In this document: positions 19,119-28,812 of the stretch, piece by piece
How positions within the stretch are numbered: position 1 is the first letter of the stretch
How the letters are laid out: each line of letters starts with the position of its first letter
Source: Planctomycetota bacterium
GTDB taxonomy: Bacteria; Planctomycetota; Planctomycetia; Gemmatales; Gemmataceae
Assembly (NCBI GenBank): GCA_016872605.1
Contig: VGZI01000003.1
Span: forward strand, 45,329 to 109,328
DNA: 64,000 bases
Direction: 5' to 3'
The notes under the pieces: generated by a model
Seen by the model: only the letters and a program-made list of their open reading frames with translations
Databases searched by the model: none
Told to the model about the DNA's origin: nothing
Made by a program: the position numbers and the translations under genes

Positions 19119-19583
19119 TCACGCCAGCGTCTTGAGCAGATTGGCCATCTCGATGGCGGCGAGAGCGACGTCGGCCCCTTTGTTCCCAGCTTTGCCACCG
19201 GCGCGATCATGAGCTTGCTCGTCGGTATCGCAGGTCAGAACGCCGAACAGCACCGGAACGCCCGTCGTTAGCCCGGCTTGCAGGATGCCGTCGGCCGCGG
19301 CCTTGCAAACGTAATCATAATGATCGGTATCGCCGCGAATGACGGCGCCCAGGCAGATGACGGCCGCGTAGCGATTCGAGGCCGCCAAGCGCTGCGCAAC
19401 GAGCGGAAGCTCGAACGCGCCGGGGACCCAGACGAGCGTGATCGCATCGTCCGGTATCCCTTTGCTACGGAGCGTTCCTTGTGCGCCGGCGACGAGTTTC
19501 TCGACGACCTCGTGATTAAACTTCGATGCGACGATCGCGAAACGACCCGTCGGGGGCCATTGCGATCCTTCGAAGGCGGGCAT
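19119..19583 (-). CDS. ribH: 6,7-dimethyl-8-ribityllumazine synthase
   Basis: FAIVASKFNHEVVEKLVAGA; VPGAFELPLVAQRLA; CLGAVIRGDTDHYDYVC; GVLTCDTDEQAHDRAGGKAGNKG. Confidence 0.97.
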   Translation of the reverse strand: MPAFEGSQWPPTGRFAIVASKFNHEVVEKLVAGAQGTLRSKGIPDDAITLVWVPGAFELPLVAQRLAASNRYAAVICLGAVIRGDTDHYDYVCKAAADGILQAGLTTGVPVLFGVLTCDTDEQAHDRAGGKAGNKGADVALAAIEMANLLKTLA

Positions 19584-19584
19584 G

Positions 19585-19881
19585 TCACATCCTCGCTAAG
19601 AACTCTTCTACGGTCCATCCCGCTTGGCGGAGAATGGATCGAAGCGTCTTGGGCTTGAGATCTCGATTGTGATAGGGAACCGTGACCAAGTGAGGAGGGT
19701 CGGAATCGTCGACATGGGGCCGGTGTTTCGTTGACTGAGGCAAACGAAAACCGTTGCGCTCCAGGATGCGTATGACATCGGCCGGCTTCAAAGCCGGGAG
19801 CCGGGAGCCGCTCCTGCCTCCACTCCGATTCTCTCGCTGCGAACTTCCTCGGGAAACGGCAATTTCAATTCCTTTAGACAC
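19585..19881 (-). CDS. hicA: HicA/YcfA-type toxin
   Basis: [24 protein letters not shown]...VTVPYHNRDLKPKTLRSILRQAGWTVEEFL; true start uncertain. Confidence 0.75.
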   Translation of the reverse strand: MSKGIEIAVSRGSSQRENRSGGRSGSRLPALKPADVIRILERNGFRLPQSTKHRPHVDDSDPPHLVTVPYHNRDLKPKTLRSILRQAGWTVEEFLARM

Positions 19882-20030
19882 GCTAACGAATTCTCGATCG
19901 CGTCCTTCGCCATATCGTGAGCCTCGGCTAGCGTCTTGCCGTCTGTGGTGATCCCCAAAGCAGGAATGTGAGCGTAAAAGCCGCCGTCCTCGGCTTTTTC
20001 GTACATCACTGTGTAAACCGCGCGTTCCAA
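19788..20030 (-). CDS. hicB: HicB-type antitoxin
   Basis: [49 protein letters not shown]; overlaps hicA. Confidence 0.78.
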   Translation of the reverse strand: MERAVYTVMYEKAEDGGFYAHIPALGITTDGKTLAEAHDMAKDAIENSLACLKELKLPFPEEVRSERIGVEAGAAPGSRL

Positions 20031-20090
20031 GATATTACCTCATGTTCTACCGCTTGCGGCGTACCAGCGGCTGCTACGCCGCAATCACCA

Positions 20091-21566
20091 TCACGCCAGG
20101 TTCAGCGTCTTCAAGAATTCGCCGTTCGACTTGGTTCGCCCCATGCGGTTGATGAGAAGCTCCATTGCTTCCACCGGGTTCATGTCGCTCAACACCTTAC
20201 GCAAGATGTAGGTCATGCGCAGTTCGTCAGGCGTCGCAAGCAGCTCTTCCTTTCGTGTGCCGGAGGCGTTGACGTCGATCGCTGGCCAGACGCGTTTGTC
20301 GACGAGTCGGCGATCGAGGTGCAGTTCCATGTTGCCGGTGCCCTTGAATTCTTCGAAGATCACTTCGTCCATACGGCTGCCGGTGTCGATGAGGGCGGTG
20401 GCGAGGATCGTCAAGCTGCCCCCTTCCTCGATGTTGCGAGCGGCGCCGAAGAAGCGCTTCGGCTTGTGCAGGGCGTTGGCGTCGATGCCGCCGGAGAGAA
20501 TCTTGCCGGAATGCTGAGTCTCGTTGTTCCACGCGCGAGCCAAGCGCGTGATCGAATCGAGCAGGATGACGACATCATGGCCAAACTCGACCATGCGTTT
20601 AGCCTTCTCGATAACCATCTCGCTGACCTGCACATGTCGGCTCGACGGTTCATCGAATGTGGACGACACGACCTCGGAATGCTCGCTGCGGACGCTGCGC
20701 TCCATGTCGGTGACTTCTTCGGGCCGTTCGTCGATCAAGAGGACGATGACGTAACATTCGGGATGGTTGTGCAGGATGCTCTTGGCCATCTTCTGTAAAA
20801 GGACCGTCTTTCCGGTGCGAGGAGGCGCGACGATCAGGCCGCGCTGCCCTTTGCCGATCGGCGTGACCAGATCGACGATGCGCATGTTGATCTCGGCCGA
20901 CTCGAGTTCGAGCTTGAGCCGTTCGTTCGGGTGCAGCGGCGTGAGATCGTCGAAAACGACTTTTTGCGTGAGCAACTCGGGGTTGTCGTAATTGATCGCC
21001 TCGACGCGCAAAAGCGCGAAGTAGCGTTCGTTTTCTTTCGGTGGCCGAATCTGCCCGGAGACGACGCTGCCGGTGCGCAGGCCGAAGCGGCGAATTTGGC
21101 TAGGCGAGATATAAATGTCGTCCGGGCAGGGCATGTAGTTGTAGTCGGGGCTGCGCAGGAAGCCGAAGCCGTCGGGCAGCGTTTCGAGCGTGCCTTCACC
21201 GAACATCAGGCCGTTCTGTTTGACACGTTCCTTGAGAATCTTGAAGATGAGGTCTTGCTTCTTAAGCCCCGAATACTCAACGAGATTCTCTTCTTTGGCG
21301 ACCTTGAGCAGCTGCGCCATCGTCATCTGCTGCAGTTCCGAGATGTGCGTTTCGCCGCGCTTGATCTGCTCATAGCGGCTGTTGGTCTCGGCGTCGAAGC
21401 CGATGTGCTCTTGCTCATCGAGGTTGGTCGCGGTGGGGGGCGCCGCGTTGGCGGGCCTTTCCTCGTCCAATATGTCGTGGCCGAATGCGCTCGGCTCCTC
21501 CGGCTTGTTGGAACGGGGGCGCGGGCGCGTCGGTGCGCCTTCCTTTCGGCCTCGGAAATCCGGCAT
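20091..21566 (-). CDS. rho: Transcription termination factor Rho
   Basis: [83 protein letters not shown]. Confidence 0.98.
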   Translation of the reverse strand: MPDFRGRKEGAPTRPRPRSNKPEEPSAFGHDILDEERPANAAPPTATNLDEQEHIGFDAETNSRYEQIKRGETHISELQQMTMAQLLKVAKEENLVEYSGLKKQDLIFKILKERVKQNGLMFGEGTLETLPDGFGFLRSPDYNYMPCPDDIYISPSQIRRFGLRTGSVVSGQIRPPKENERYFALLRVEAINYDNPELLTQKVVFDDLTPLHPNERLKLELESAEINMRIVDLVTPIGKGQRGLIVAPPRTGKTVLLQKMAKSILHNHPECYVIVLLIDERPEEVTDMERSVRSEHSEVVSSTFDEPSSRHVQVSEMVIEKAKRMVEFGHDVVILLDSITRLARAWNNETQHSGKILSGGIDANALHKPKRFFGAARNIEEGGSLTILATALIDTGSRMDEVIFEEFKGTGNMELHLDRRLVDKRVWPAIDVNASGTRKEELLATPDELRMTYILRKVLSDMNPVEAMELLINRMGRTKSNGEFLKTLNLA

Positions 21567-21830
21567 GACGATTCCTCCTCAATATGCTGGCACGAGATTG
21601 GAGGTTCTGTTCCTCACTCGCGAAGTGGCACGAGGTGTCGGGTGCGCTTCGCGAACACGCCAGCGGCAGGCTCAGGGGTGATGCAGCAGCGATTCTATCG
21701 GATCGTGGTTGCATGTCACGGCTTCGTGGCCGCGACTTTGGTTAGCGTGACGTGCGTCGCAAGACGGCGTCATCCTTCGGGCGAGGTTCTTCGGGGAGCG
21801 ACACTCGGGGATAATGATTGTTTGATTGTA

Positions 21831-22442
21831 TCAGATAACTTTCCAGCGCTCTAGGGCATCTTTGACCTGGGGCAATATTTTTTCCGGACCGGAGTCATTG
21901 AAAATCACGGCGTCGGCGCGAGCTTTCTTTTCGTTAAGAGACATCTGTGAGGACTCACGCCGGGCCAGCTCCGCGTCGTCCCAGCCGCGTTTTTCCTTGA
22001 GGCGTTCGAGCCGAACGTCGCGCGGCGCGTCGACGAATACGATCTTGTCGCAGCGCCGATGCCAGCCGGCTTCCAACATGATGGCAGCGTCGAGCACGAC
22101 AAATCGCGTCCCCCTTCGCGATTGTGCCTGGTCGATCTCCGCCCCGATGCGTTCTTCGATAAAGGGAAACACGAGCGCTTCCAGCGCAGCCAGTTCCTCA
22201 TGATTGGAGAATACGATCCGTGCAATCGTGCGACGATCGGGAAATCCCTGATCATTGAGGATGCGAGGGCCCCAGCGTTCGACGAGCTTGGCACGAATGT
22301 CCGGCTGTCGCAAGGCGTCGTGCCCGAATGCGTCAGCGGAAACGAGATGGCCGCCGAGCGATTGCATGGTCTGGGCGACCAGGCTCTTACCGCTGCCGAT
22401 GCCTCCGATGATGCCGATGACGGGGAGCATGACTAACGCCAA
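21831..22442 (-). CDS. coaE: Dephospho-CoA kinase
   Basis: VIGIIGGIGSGKSLVAQTMQSLGGHLVSADAFGHDALRQP; start may be 22424. Confidence 0.93.
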   Translation of the reverse strand: MALVMLPVIGIIGGIGSGKSLVAQTMQSLGGHLVSADAFGHDALRQPDIRAKLVERWGPRILNDQGFPDRRTIARIVFSNHEELAALEALVFPFIEERIGAEIDQAQSRRGTRFVVLDAAIMLEAGWHRRCDKIVFVDAPRDVRLERLKEKRGWDDAELARRESSQMSLNEKKARADAVIFNDSGPEKILPQVKDALERWKVI

Positions 22443-22795
22443 TGGTTGAGGACGATGAATTGGTCCGTGATCGGCACGTTGGCCGCGAGCAGGTTTCGAA
22501 TGGCCCTTGCCACCCGCGCGGGCGGCATGTCGCGATTGGGATCGTTGTCCCGACAGACGACGAGAATTCCAACGTGGTGCCCGCCTAGATCGATCACGAG
22601 CCGATGCAAGTCCAGAAAATCGTCGTGATTGCCAGTGAGTATCGCGCGATTGTCCAATGTCGCATGTCGGGGGTGGACGGGATCGTCCTCCCCCGAAAGT
22701 CCAACGTCTGCTGGAATTTGAACGTCGTGCCCCTCATTTCGCAACAGGCGCGTCAACAGGGCCGACACACTATCGTCATCCAGACAGAGCCTCAT
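22433..22795 (-). CDS. DUF5615 PIN-like toxin
   Basis: MRLCLDDDSVSALLTRLLRNEGHDVQIPADVGLSG; RAILTGNHDDFLDLHRL. Confidence 0.75.
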   Translation of the reverse strand: MRLCLDDDSVSALLTRLLRNEGHDVQIPADVGLSGEDDPVHPRHATLDNRAILTGNHDDFLDLHRLVIDLGGHHVGILVVCRDNDPNRDMPPARVARAIRNLLAANVPITDQFIVLNHWR

Positions 22796-23130
22796 GCGCG
22801 ATGCATCCGTTTGATCTGCGCGATCTCCTGCGGCGACAGCCGACCGTTAGGACTCGCAGCGACGGCGTCCATCAAGGCCTTCTGCCGCGCGTAGTCGGCC
22901 AACAACTCCGGCGGATTTGACTGGCAATACTCGATCGATTCCAGCACCGCCTCTACGGGCACATTGTAGTCGAGGGCAGCTTCTTCCGGCGTCATCGGCT
23001 CGGAGTTAAAGCACAGCCCGTACAGGGTTCGAGCTCGAATGCGCGTGCCTCGGACGCAAAGCTGTTTGTACGACGAGGGCTTCGGGTCGGGAGCCAGATA
23101 TTTCCAGACTTTCGGCGGATTTGTGCTCAT
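22792..23130 (-). CDS. DUF433 antitoxin-like protein
   Basis: CVRGTRIRARTLYGL; MTPEEAALDYNVPVEAVLESIEYCQSN; overlaps the downstream toxin start by 4 nt. Confidence 0.75.
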   Translation of the reverse strand: MSTNPPKVWKYLAPDPKPSSYKQLCVRGTRIRARTLYGLCFNSEPMTPEEAALDYNVPVEAVLESIEYCQSNPPELLADYARQKALMDAVAASPNGRLSPQEIAQIKRMHRA

Positions 23131-23300
23131 ACGTGTGTTTTACCACGCTCTGACCTTAGATGACAGTGCACTTGGCGCGCTCGGCGTTTTTTGCAGAGAT
23201 AGGGGCGGATTCCAGTGCTTCGGGAGTTCAGAAGTGTTTACGCTTGGCGCTCGCATGGCGCCACGCGAGCGCAAATAGGCTGGTTCAGAACCTCGACGGG

Positions 23301-23702
23301 TCATCGCTGGTATGACGGGAATGGCGGAAACTCTCGGATGCGCCCCGGCCCCACAGGCGCGCCGGACAGACCGTAATTTGGGACTGCCCAGAACATGGGG
23401 GGATACTGCAAATACAAAGGCGGGGCGAAGGCATCACGTCCACGAACTCTGGAATACATCTTGTAAAACACTGCTCCAAAAATCTCATGACGGTCCACGC
23501 GGCATTCGAAGTTCATTTGCTTGCCGGGAAATCGATAACTCATCGTCTGCCAATGTGTGGGGCCGGGCAAGGTGCGCTGGCAAAAGAGGCACAGGCGGCC
23601 AGAATAAATCCAACCATCGCGGCTCCAATGAGAATCCGGTCTCGTTGGGGTCGTCATCGGCGGAATAACCGGCAAAGTTGAGTTTTCGACGGGCAAAAGC
23701 AT
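23301..23702 (-). CDS. Hypothetical protein, uncertain
   Basis: 133-aa ORF in an otherwise empty interval; no recognised domain. Confidence 0.3.
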   Translation of the reverse strand: MLLPVENSTLPVIPPMTTPTRPDSHWSRDGWIYSGRLCLFCQRTLPGPTHWQTMSYRFPGKQMNFECRVDRHEIFGAVFYKMYSRVRGRDAFAPPLYLQYPPMFWAVPNYGLSGAPVGPGRIREFPPFPSYQR

Positions 23703-23716
23703 GGTTCCGATGAAAT

Positions 23717-26578
23717 CTAATCCCTCACCTCGGCCGTATCATGCCAATTCGGACCAACGCTCATGTCCACGCGCAACGGCACATCGAGCTTCCCCGACAG
23801 CGCACGCGTCATCTCCTCGTGCACCAAGCGAAGTGCCGTCGCCTTTTCCTCCGGCGGGAACTCGAACACCAGCTCGTCATGAATCTGCAGCAACATCCGC
23901 GTGCGACATCTCTCGCGCTCGAGTCGTCGATGAATGTTAAGCATCGCCACCTTGATCAGGTCGGCAGCCGAGCCCTGAATCTGCATGTTGATCGCTTCGC
24001 GCTCGGGCTGATTGCGATTCTTGAACGTCGTGCTGGCGCGAACGCCTTCGATACGACGGCGTCGGCCGAGGATCGTTGCGACGTAGCCGTTGTCCCGGCA
24101 CGATGCCAAGAGCGACTGCTGGTAGTCTTGCACGCGCGGATACTTCGTGAAATAGGCATCGATGAATGCGGCGCCGTCCGCGTTCGTCAAGCCTAGACGA
24201 TTGGCCAGCCCTCCCGCGCTGATGCCGTAGATGACGCCGAAGTTGACCGTCTTGGCCGTGCGGCGCATGGCTTCGGTGACGTGGTGAAGTTCGACGCCGA
24301 AGATTTGCGCCGCGACGAGGGCATGGATATCACGGTCGTCGGCGAACGCTTGCTGCAATGCCTTGTCGCCGCTGAAGTGAGCGAGCAGACGTAATTCGAT
24401 CTGCGAGTAGTCGGCGGCGAGGAGGAGCCAATCCTTTTCGGGAAGAAACGCCCGGCGGATGTTGCCCCCCATCTCGGAGCGAATCGGAATGTTCTGCAGA
24501 TTCGGATCGCTGGAGCTGAGTCGGCCGGTCGATGCCACGGTTTGGTTGAACGACGCGTGGATACGGCCCGTGCGCGCGTTGACGAGAGCGGGCAGTGCGT
24601 CGACGTAGGTCCCCTTGAGCTTGGCGATCTTGCGGTGCTCGAGCAGCTTGCGCGGGAACTCGACGTGCGGATGGTCCTGACGGGCGAGCAATTCCAGCGT
24701 TTCCTGGTCGGTGCTGGCGTCGCCGCCGATGTTCGTTTTCTTGAGCGACTTAAAGCCCAGGTGTGTGAAGAGGACTTCACGCAACTGCTGGACCGAGTTG
24801 ATATTGAACTCGCGCCCCGCCGCGGCATAGATTTCGCGTTCCAGCGTCGCCAGCGATTTCTCCATCTCGGCGCTCATCAATTGCAGGAACGGGACATCGA
24901 GGCGAACGCCGGTGAACTCCATTTGACCGAGCACTTCGATAAGCGGAATTTCCAGGTCGTCATACAAGCACAAGTCAGAGCCTGAAGCGTCAGCGAAGAG
25001 GACCCGTACCTTCGCTGACGCTTCAGGCTCTGTTCGCTTCAATCCCAACGCCGCCAGTTCCGGTTCGAGCTTCTCACACAAGCGCCAGGCGACGTCGGCG
25101 TCCTCGCCGGCGTATTCAGCGACGCGGGCCGTCGGTACCTGGTCCATGCGCAGCTGGTTCTTGCCTTTGCCAATGAGTTCAGTGATCGAGATATTGCGGT
25201 GCTTGAGATGATCCATCGCCAGGGCATCGAGGTTGTGGTTGCGCGTGCCGGCGTGCAGGAGGTAATCGGCGACCATGGAATCGCCGACGACGCCCGCCAT
25301 GCGAATGCCTTGGGCCAGCAGCACCTGCCAATCGTACTTGATATTCTGATTGATCTTGCCGACGGCCGGGTCTTCGAGGATCACCTTGAGTTGCGCAAGC
25401 GCAGCCCGTTCGTCGAGCACCGCTTCGCCAGCCGGACCGCGCACGGCCAGATACCACGCTTCGCCGGGCTGCCAACAGATGGCGATGCCGACAATCTCGG
25501 CAAGATGCGGTTCGAGCGACGTCGTCTCGAGATCGACGGCGAACCGCTTCTGCTGCTTGAGCCGGGCCAGAAAGGTCTTGAACTCGGCCGCACGATTAAC
25601 GAGGTGATACGTGTGCGGCCAATCGCCGCCCGTGCTTGTCGCCGCGGCTGCTTCTTCGCCGCCGAAAAGCGAGCCTTGCACGACTTGGCTTTTTGTTTCC
25701 TCCGATGTCGTCGCGATCGTGCCGCGAACCTGCTCGGCGAATCCGCGAAAACCCCACTCGCGAAAATGCTGCAAGAGCGCCTGTCCATCCCAAGCTTGCA
25801 CGCGCCATGCGTCCCAAGTCAGCGGCAGCGAGACGTTCGCGTTCAGCGTCACGAGCTTTCGGCTGCGCTCCAGGTCTGGCAGAAATGCTTGTAGGTTCTC
25901 CTTCTTCTTGCCCTTCAGGTCGCCGATATGGGCGATAAGGTTCTCGATCGTGCCATAGTCTTGCAGATATTTACTCGCCGTTTTGGGACCGACGCCTTCC
26001 ACGCCGGGGACATTGTCGACCGAATCGCCGACGAGCGTTTGATAGTCAACGACCTGGTCGGGTCGTATTCCCCAGTCGGTTTGCAGCGCGGCGGCGTCGA
26101 AGTCGGCAAGCTTGCGAAGATTGAAGATCTTGACCTTGTCGCTCAACAGTTGCCGACAGTCCTTATCGCTGGAGCAAATGAAGACGTGCAATCCGCGCAG
26201 GGCGCCGGCCTTGGCGAGCGTGGCGATCAGGTCATCCGCTTCGTAGCCCGCGAGTCCAAGCACCGGAATGCGCATCGCGTGCAGCATTGTCTGAATCAGG
26301 GGAATCTGCAACTGCAAGTCGTCCGGCATCGGGGCGCGCTGGGCCTTGTACTCCGCATACAGCTTGTCGCGAAACGTCGGACCCGGCTCGTCGAAGCAGC
26401 AAATGAGATACGTCGGCTTGCGCTGGTTGCGAAGGTACAGCATGTCCTTCGTGAAGCCGAAGAGCGCATTGGTCGGCAACCCCGACGGACTTGTCATTTG
26501 CGGAATCGCGTGAAACACCTGAAAAATCAGCGAAAAAGCATCGACCAGATACAGGGTTTCCGCGGCAGGATCGGCCAT
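23717..26578 (-). CDS. polA: DNA polymerase I, carrying an in-frame palindromic insertion
   Basis: YLVDAFSLIFQVFHAI; GVEGVGPKTASKYL; 3'-5' exo FAVDLETTSLEP; LLAADYSQIELRLLAHFSGD; RRTAKTVNFGVIYGISAGGLANRLG; LLQIHDELVFEFP. Confidence 0.97.
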   Translation of the reverse strand: MADPAAETLYLVDAFSLIFQVFHAIPQMTSPSGLPTNALFGFTKDMLYLRNQRKPTYLICCFDEPGPTFRDKLYAEYKAQRAPMPDDLQLQIPLIQTMLHAMRIPVLGLAGYEADDLIATLAKAGALRGLHVFICSSDKDCRQLLSDKVKIFNLRKLADFDAAALQTDWGIRPDQVVDYQTLVGDSVDNVPGVEGVGPKTASKYLQDYGTIENLIAHIGDLKGKKKENLQAFLPDLERSRKLVTLNANVSLPLTWDAWRVQAWDGQALLQHFREWGFRGFAEQVRGTIATTSEETKSQVVQGSLFGGEEAAAATSTGGDWPHTYHLVNRAAEFKTFLARLKQQKRFAVDLETTSLEPHLAEIVGIAICWQPGEAWYLAVRGPAGEAVLDERAALAQLKVILEDPAVGKINQNIKYDWQVLLAQGIRMAGVVGDSMVADYLLHAGTRNHNLDALAMDHLKHRNISITELIGKGKNQLRMDQVPTARVAEYAGEDADVAWRLCEKLEPELAALGLKRTEPEASAKVRVLFADASGSDLCLYDDLEIPLIEVLGQMEFTGVRLDVPFLQLMSAEMEKSLATLEREIYAAAGREFNINSVQQLREVLFTHLGFKSLKKTNIGGDASTDQETLELLARQDHPHVEFPRKLLEHRKIAKLKGTYVDALPALVNARTGRIHASFNQTVASTGRLSSSDPNLQNIPIRSEMGGNIRRAFLPEKDWLLLAADYSQIELRLLAHFSGDKALQQAFADDRDIHALVAAQIFGVELHHVTEAMRRTAKTVNFGVIYGISAGGLANRLGLTNADGAAFIDAYFTKYPRVQDYQQSLLASCRDNGYVATILGRRRRIEGVRASTTFKNRNQPEREAINMQIQGSAADLIKVAMLNIHRRLERERCRTRMLLQIHDELVFEFPPEEKATALRLVHEEMTRALSGKLDVPLRVDMSVGPNWHDTAEVRD
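24976..25032. repeat. Palindromic element inside polA
   Basis: Perfect 23-bp arms cagagcctgaagcgtcagcgaag (24976-24998) and cttcgctgacgcttcaggctctg (25010-25032). Confidence 0.9.
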
Positions 26579-26682
26579 CGCGTTCTCAAGAGATGTGACG
26601 AAGCTCAGGGTTGATCGCAGCGAAACTCGGGGATGACGCTGTCCATTTTAAGCTCCGTTTGAAACCAATTCAAGGGTCGGTT

Positions 26683-26739
26683 GTGGGGCACGTTTTCAAC
26701 GTGCCGTTCGCGTCTTGGCACGTTGAAAATGTGCGCCAC
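26683..26739. repeat. Hairpin repeat gtggggcacgttttcaacgtgcc / ggcacgttgaaaatgtgcgccac
   Basis: 23-bp arms at 26683-26705 and 26717-26739, two mismatches; same family as 14662-14686. Confidence 0.75.
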
Positions 26740-26749
26740 GAGGAGTCTT

Positions 26750-27127
26750 ATGCAGCCGTCGACGTTGATATTCCTTCGCAAGGTCAAGGCCAAAGGCCGA
26801 GCCGTGTTCGCAAAAGCCGCCATCAAGAAGAGGACGATTATCGAGCGGGCACCGGTCATGCTCGTGCCGATCAGCGAACTCGCCGGCGGCATGGCGAACC
26901 CGGCCTTGCACAAGTACTTTTTCCAATGGAGCAAGACGCACGTGGCCATGATCCTGGGCTACGGCTCCTTGTACAACCACTCGTATCGCCCGAATGCCCG
27001 ATATACTCACGGATCTCTTTCGATCACCTACCGCGCCTTGCGCGACATCGCCGCTGGAGAGGAGATCACGATCAATTACAACTTTGATCCGAAGGACAAG
27101 ACGCCGCTGAAATTCAAAGTGGTATGA
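26750..27127 (+). CDS. SET-domain protein
   Basis: GYGSLYNHSYRPNARYTHGSLSITYRALRDIAAGEEITINYNF. Confidence 0.82.
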   Translation: MQPSTLIFLRKVKAKGRAVFAKAAIKKRTIIERAPVMLVPISELAGGMANPALHKYFFQWSKTHVAMILGYGSLYNHSYRPNARYTHGSLSITYRALRDIAAGEEITINYNFDPKDKTPLKFKVV

Positions 27128-27163
27128 CCCAGAGCCACGGGCGAGTGCTGTGAGTCCCTGGAA

Positions 27164-27589
27164 TCATTCCGCCTCATCCACGCGCACCGATGCGCAGATC
27201 GCCCGAAACACCGGCTCGACGTCGTCCAGGTCCAGGTCGTTCGCCTGGCACATCAGCAAGATCGTTCCCGCCTCGCTGTAGAGCACGCGCGTGCGGCACG
27301 TATTGGTCAAATCGAGGCTGAAGAAGCGGATGTCGTGCCCGAGCGCCGGCTGTCCGGCAATCGACTCCAGTGCCGTTTCCGCCTCCAAACCGGGATACTC
27401 GGACCGCAGTGCCTCCAGGACCGTCTCCGCGACCTGCTCGACCTGCGGCATGTCGGTGTCGAGCGTCAACAGGAAGAAAGCGGTCGACGGACTCTGCACG
27501 GTCACGTTCCACCCGGATTCCGCTTCTTCACGGGTGAGCCGCCAGCTGGTCGGATACTGAAATCGAATTCCGTCGGCCTGAAACTGCAT
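27164..27589 (-). CDS. Conserved hypothetical protein (DcrB/PsbP-like)
   Basis: IRFQYPTSWRLTREEAESGWNVTVQSP ... RTRVLYSEAGTILLMCQAND. Confidence 0.6.
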   Translation of the reverse strand: MQFQADGIRFQYPTSWRLTREEAESGWNVTVQSPSTAFFLLTLDTDMPQVEQVAETVLEALRSEYPGLEAETALESIAGQPALGHDIRFFSLDLTNTCRTRVLYSEAGTILLMCQANDLDLDDVEPVFRAICASVRVDEAE

Positions 27590-27790
27590 GCGTCACCATC
27601 GCAATCAAAGCCGCGCCCGAAGTAAGCGGGCTACGCCGTTCATTGTAGCATTGCTAAGATCATTACATTCGTCACGACCCGACGTTTCCATTGGCCATGC
27701 CCGCCGAAAAATGGAAAAAACGCCAGGACTCTTCGGCGTTTTTCGATAAAGTCGAATGGAGAATCCAGAGAACCTGTTGGAGTCTGCACC

Positions 27791-28204
27791 ATGAGTCGAC
27801 GTGGGAGCGTGCGCCATTTGTTCGCGCTGGGATTGGCCGGTTTGCTGGTCTGGCTCGCGCTGGGCGCCTCGGCGTCCGCCGGTGAACTGGAGGGCCGCTG
27901 GCGCAATGGGTATTGGACGGACGTCAACACCGGGCACAAGGACAACCTGCGCGGCCGATTCCGTCAGACAAGCGACGGGAATTACCGAGTCGTCTTCACG
28001 GGCAAGTTCGCCGTGATCATTCCGTTTCGTTTCGCCACGACGCTGAACGTTGTCGGTCGCGACGGCGACAAAGTCCTCATGCAAGGCGAATCGCGCCTGC
28101 CCGGCTTCGGCCGCTTCACGTACAACGCGACCGCTGACAGCAACAACTTCACGGCTCAATACGATTCACGCCGCTGGCGCGGCGAGTTCCGCTTGTGGAG
28201 ATGA
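27791..28204 (+). CDS. Secreted hypothetical protein
   Basis: Signal peptide; LEGRWRNGYWTDVNTGHKDNLRGRFRQTSDGNYRVVFTGKFAVIIPF. Confidence 0.65.
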   Translation: MSRRGSVRHLFALGLAGLLVWLALGASASAGELEGRWRNGYWTDVNTGHKDNLRGRFRQTSDGNYRVVFTGKFAVIIPFRFATTLNVVGRDGDKVLMQGESRLPGFGRFTYNATADSNNFTAQYDSRRWRGEFRLWR

Positions 28205-28633
28205 TCCCGCGTTGGCCTCAGCACAAGCAAGGGCTGCCCAAACTTCATCGCTGTCGTTTTTCGATTCTTCATTGATTTCATGATAATAGACATGCGCCGG
28301 CGCGTAGGCGGAGCCAATGCTCCCGCCAAGTCCAGTTGATATCGGCGGCGGATCAGCCCAGATTCCCACCAACAGTGGAATCGCGCCACCCGGCGGAGCG
28401 GCGCCGACCGCAGTCAGAGATGCCAGCGCTCTCGGCGCTGGGTGCCAGCCGGGCACTTCCACCTTGACCCATCGCCCGCGTTGAGCCTCTGGTTTTTGTT
28501 CATTGCCAGGTATTGCAGTTTTTGGCGGCACTGGCAGGCTTTCGTCGGTTCGGCGAAGCAAAGAAAAACAAACATACACAACGACAAGCACGCCTACGCC
28601 AAGAACAATCGTCGTTCGCATGACCCACACCAT
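28166..28633 (-). CDS. Hypothetical membrane-anchored protein
   Basis: N-terminal TM (TTIVLGVGVLVVVYVCFSLL); 3' end overlaps 27791..28204 by 39 nt. Confidence 0.45.
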   Translation of the reverse strand: MVWVMRTTIVLGVGVLVVVYVCFSLLRRTDESLPVPPKTAIPGNEQKPEAQRGRWVKVEVPGWHPAPRALASLTAVGAAPPGGAIPLLVGIWADPPPISTGLGGSIGSAYAPAHVYYHEINEESKNDSDEVWAALACAEANAGSSPQAELAAPAA

Positions 28634-28812
28634 TTCAGGTTGAAATCCGTTTGGAGGCTTAGTTCTAATGCTCTCCCGCAGGGGCTGCCTCAGTACATCG
28701 TGAACTTTCAGGAACTGGCTCCGCTTCCGGCTGCGTCGGCCCCGGTCGACACGGCGGATAGGATACGCAAGTCCCGCACTTCATTTGCTTGCGCTGCGTG
28801 CTCGTTTTTGCT

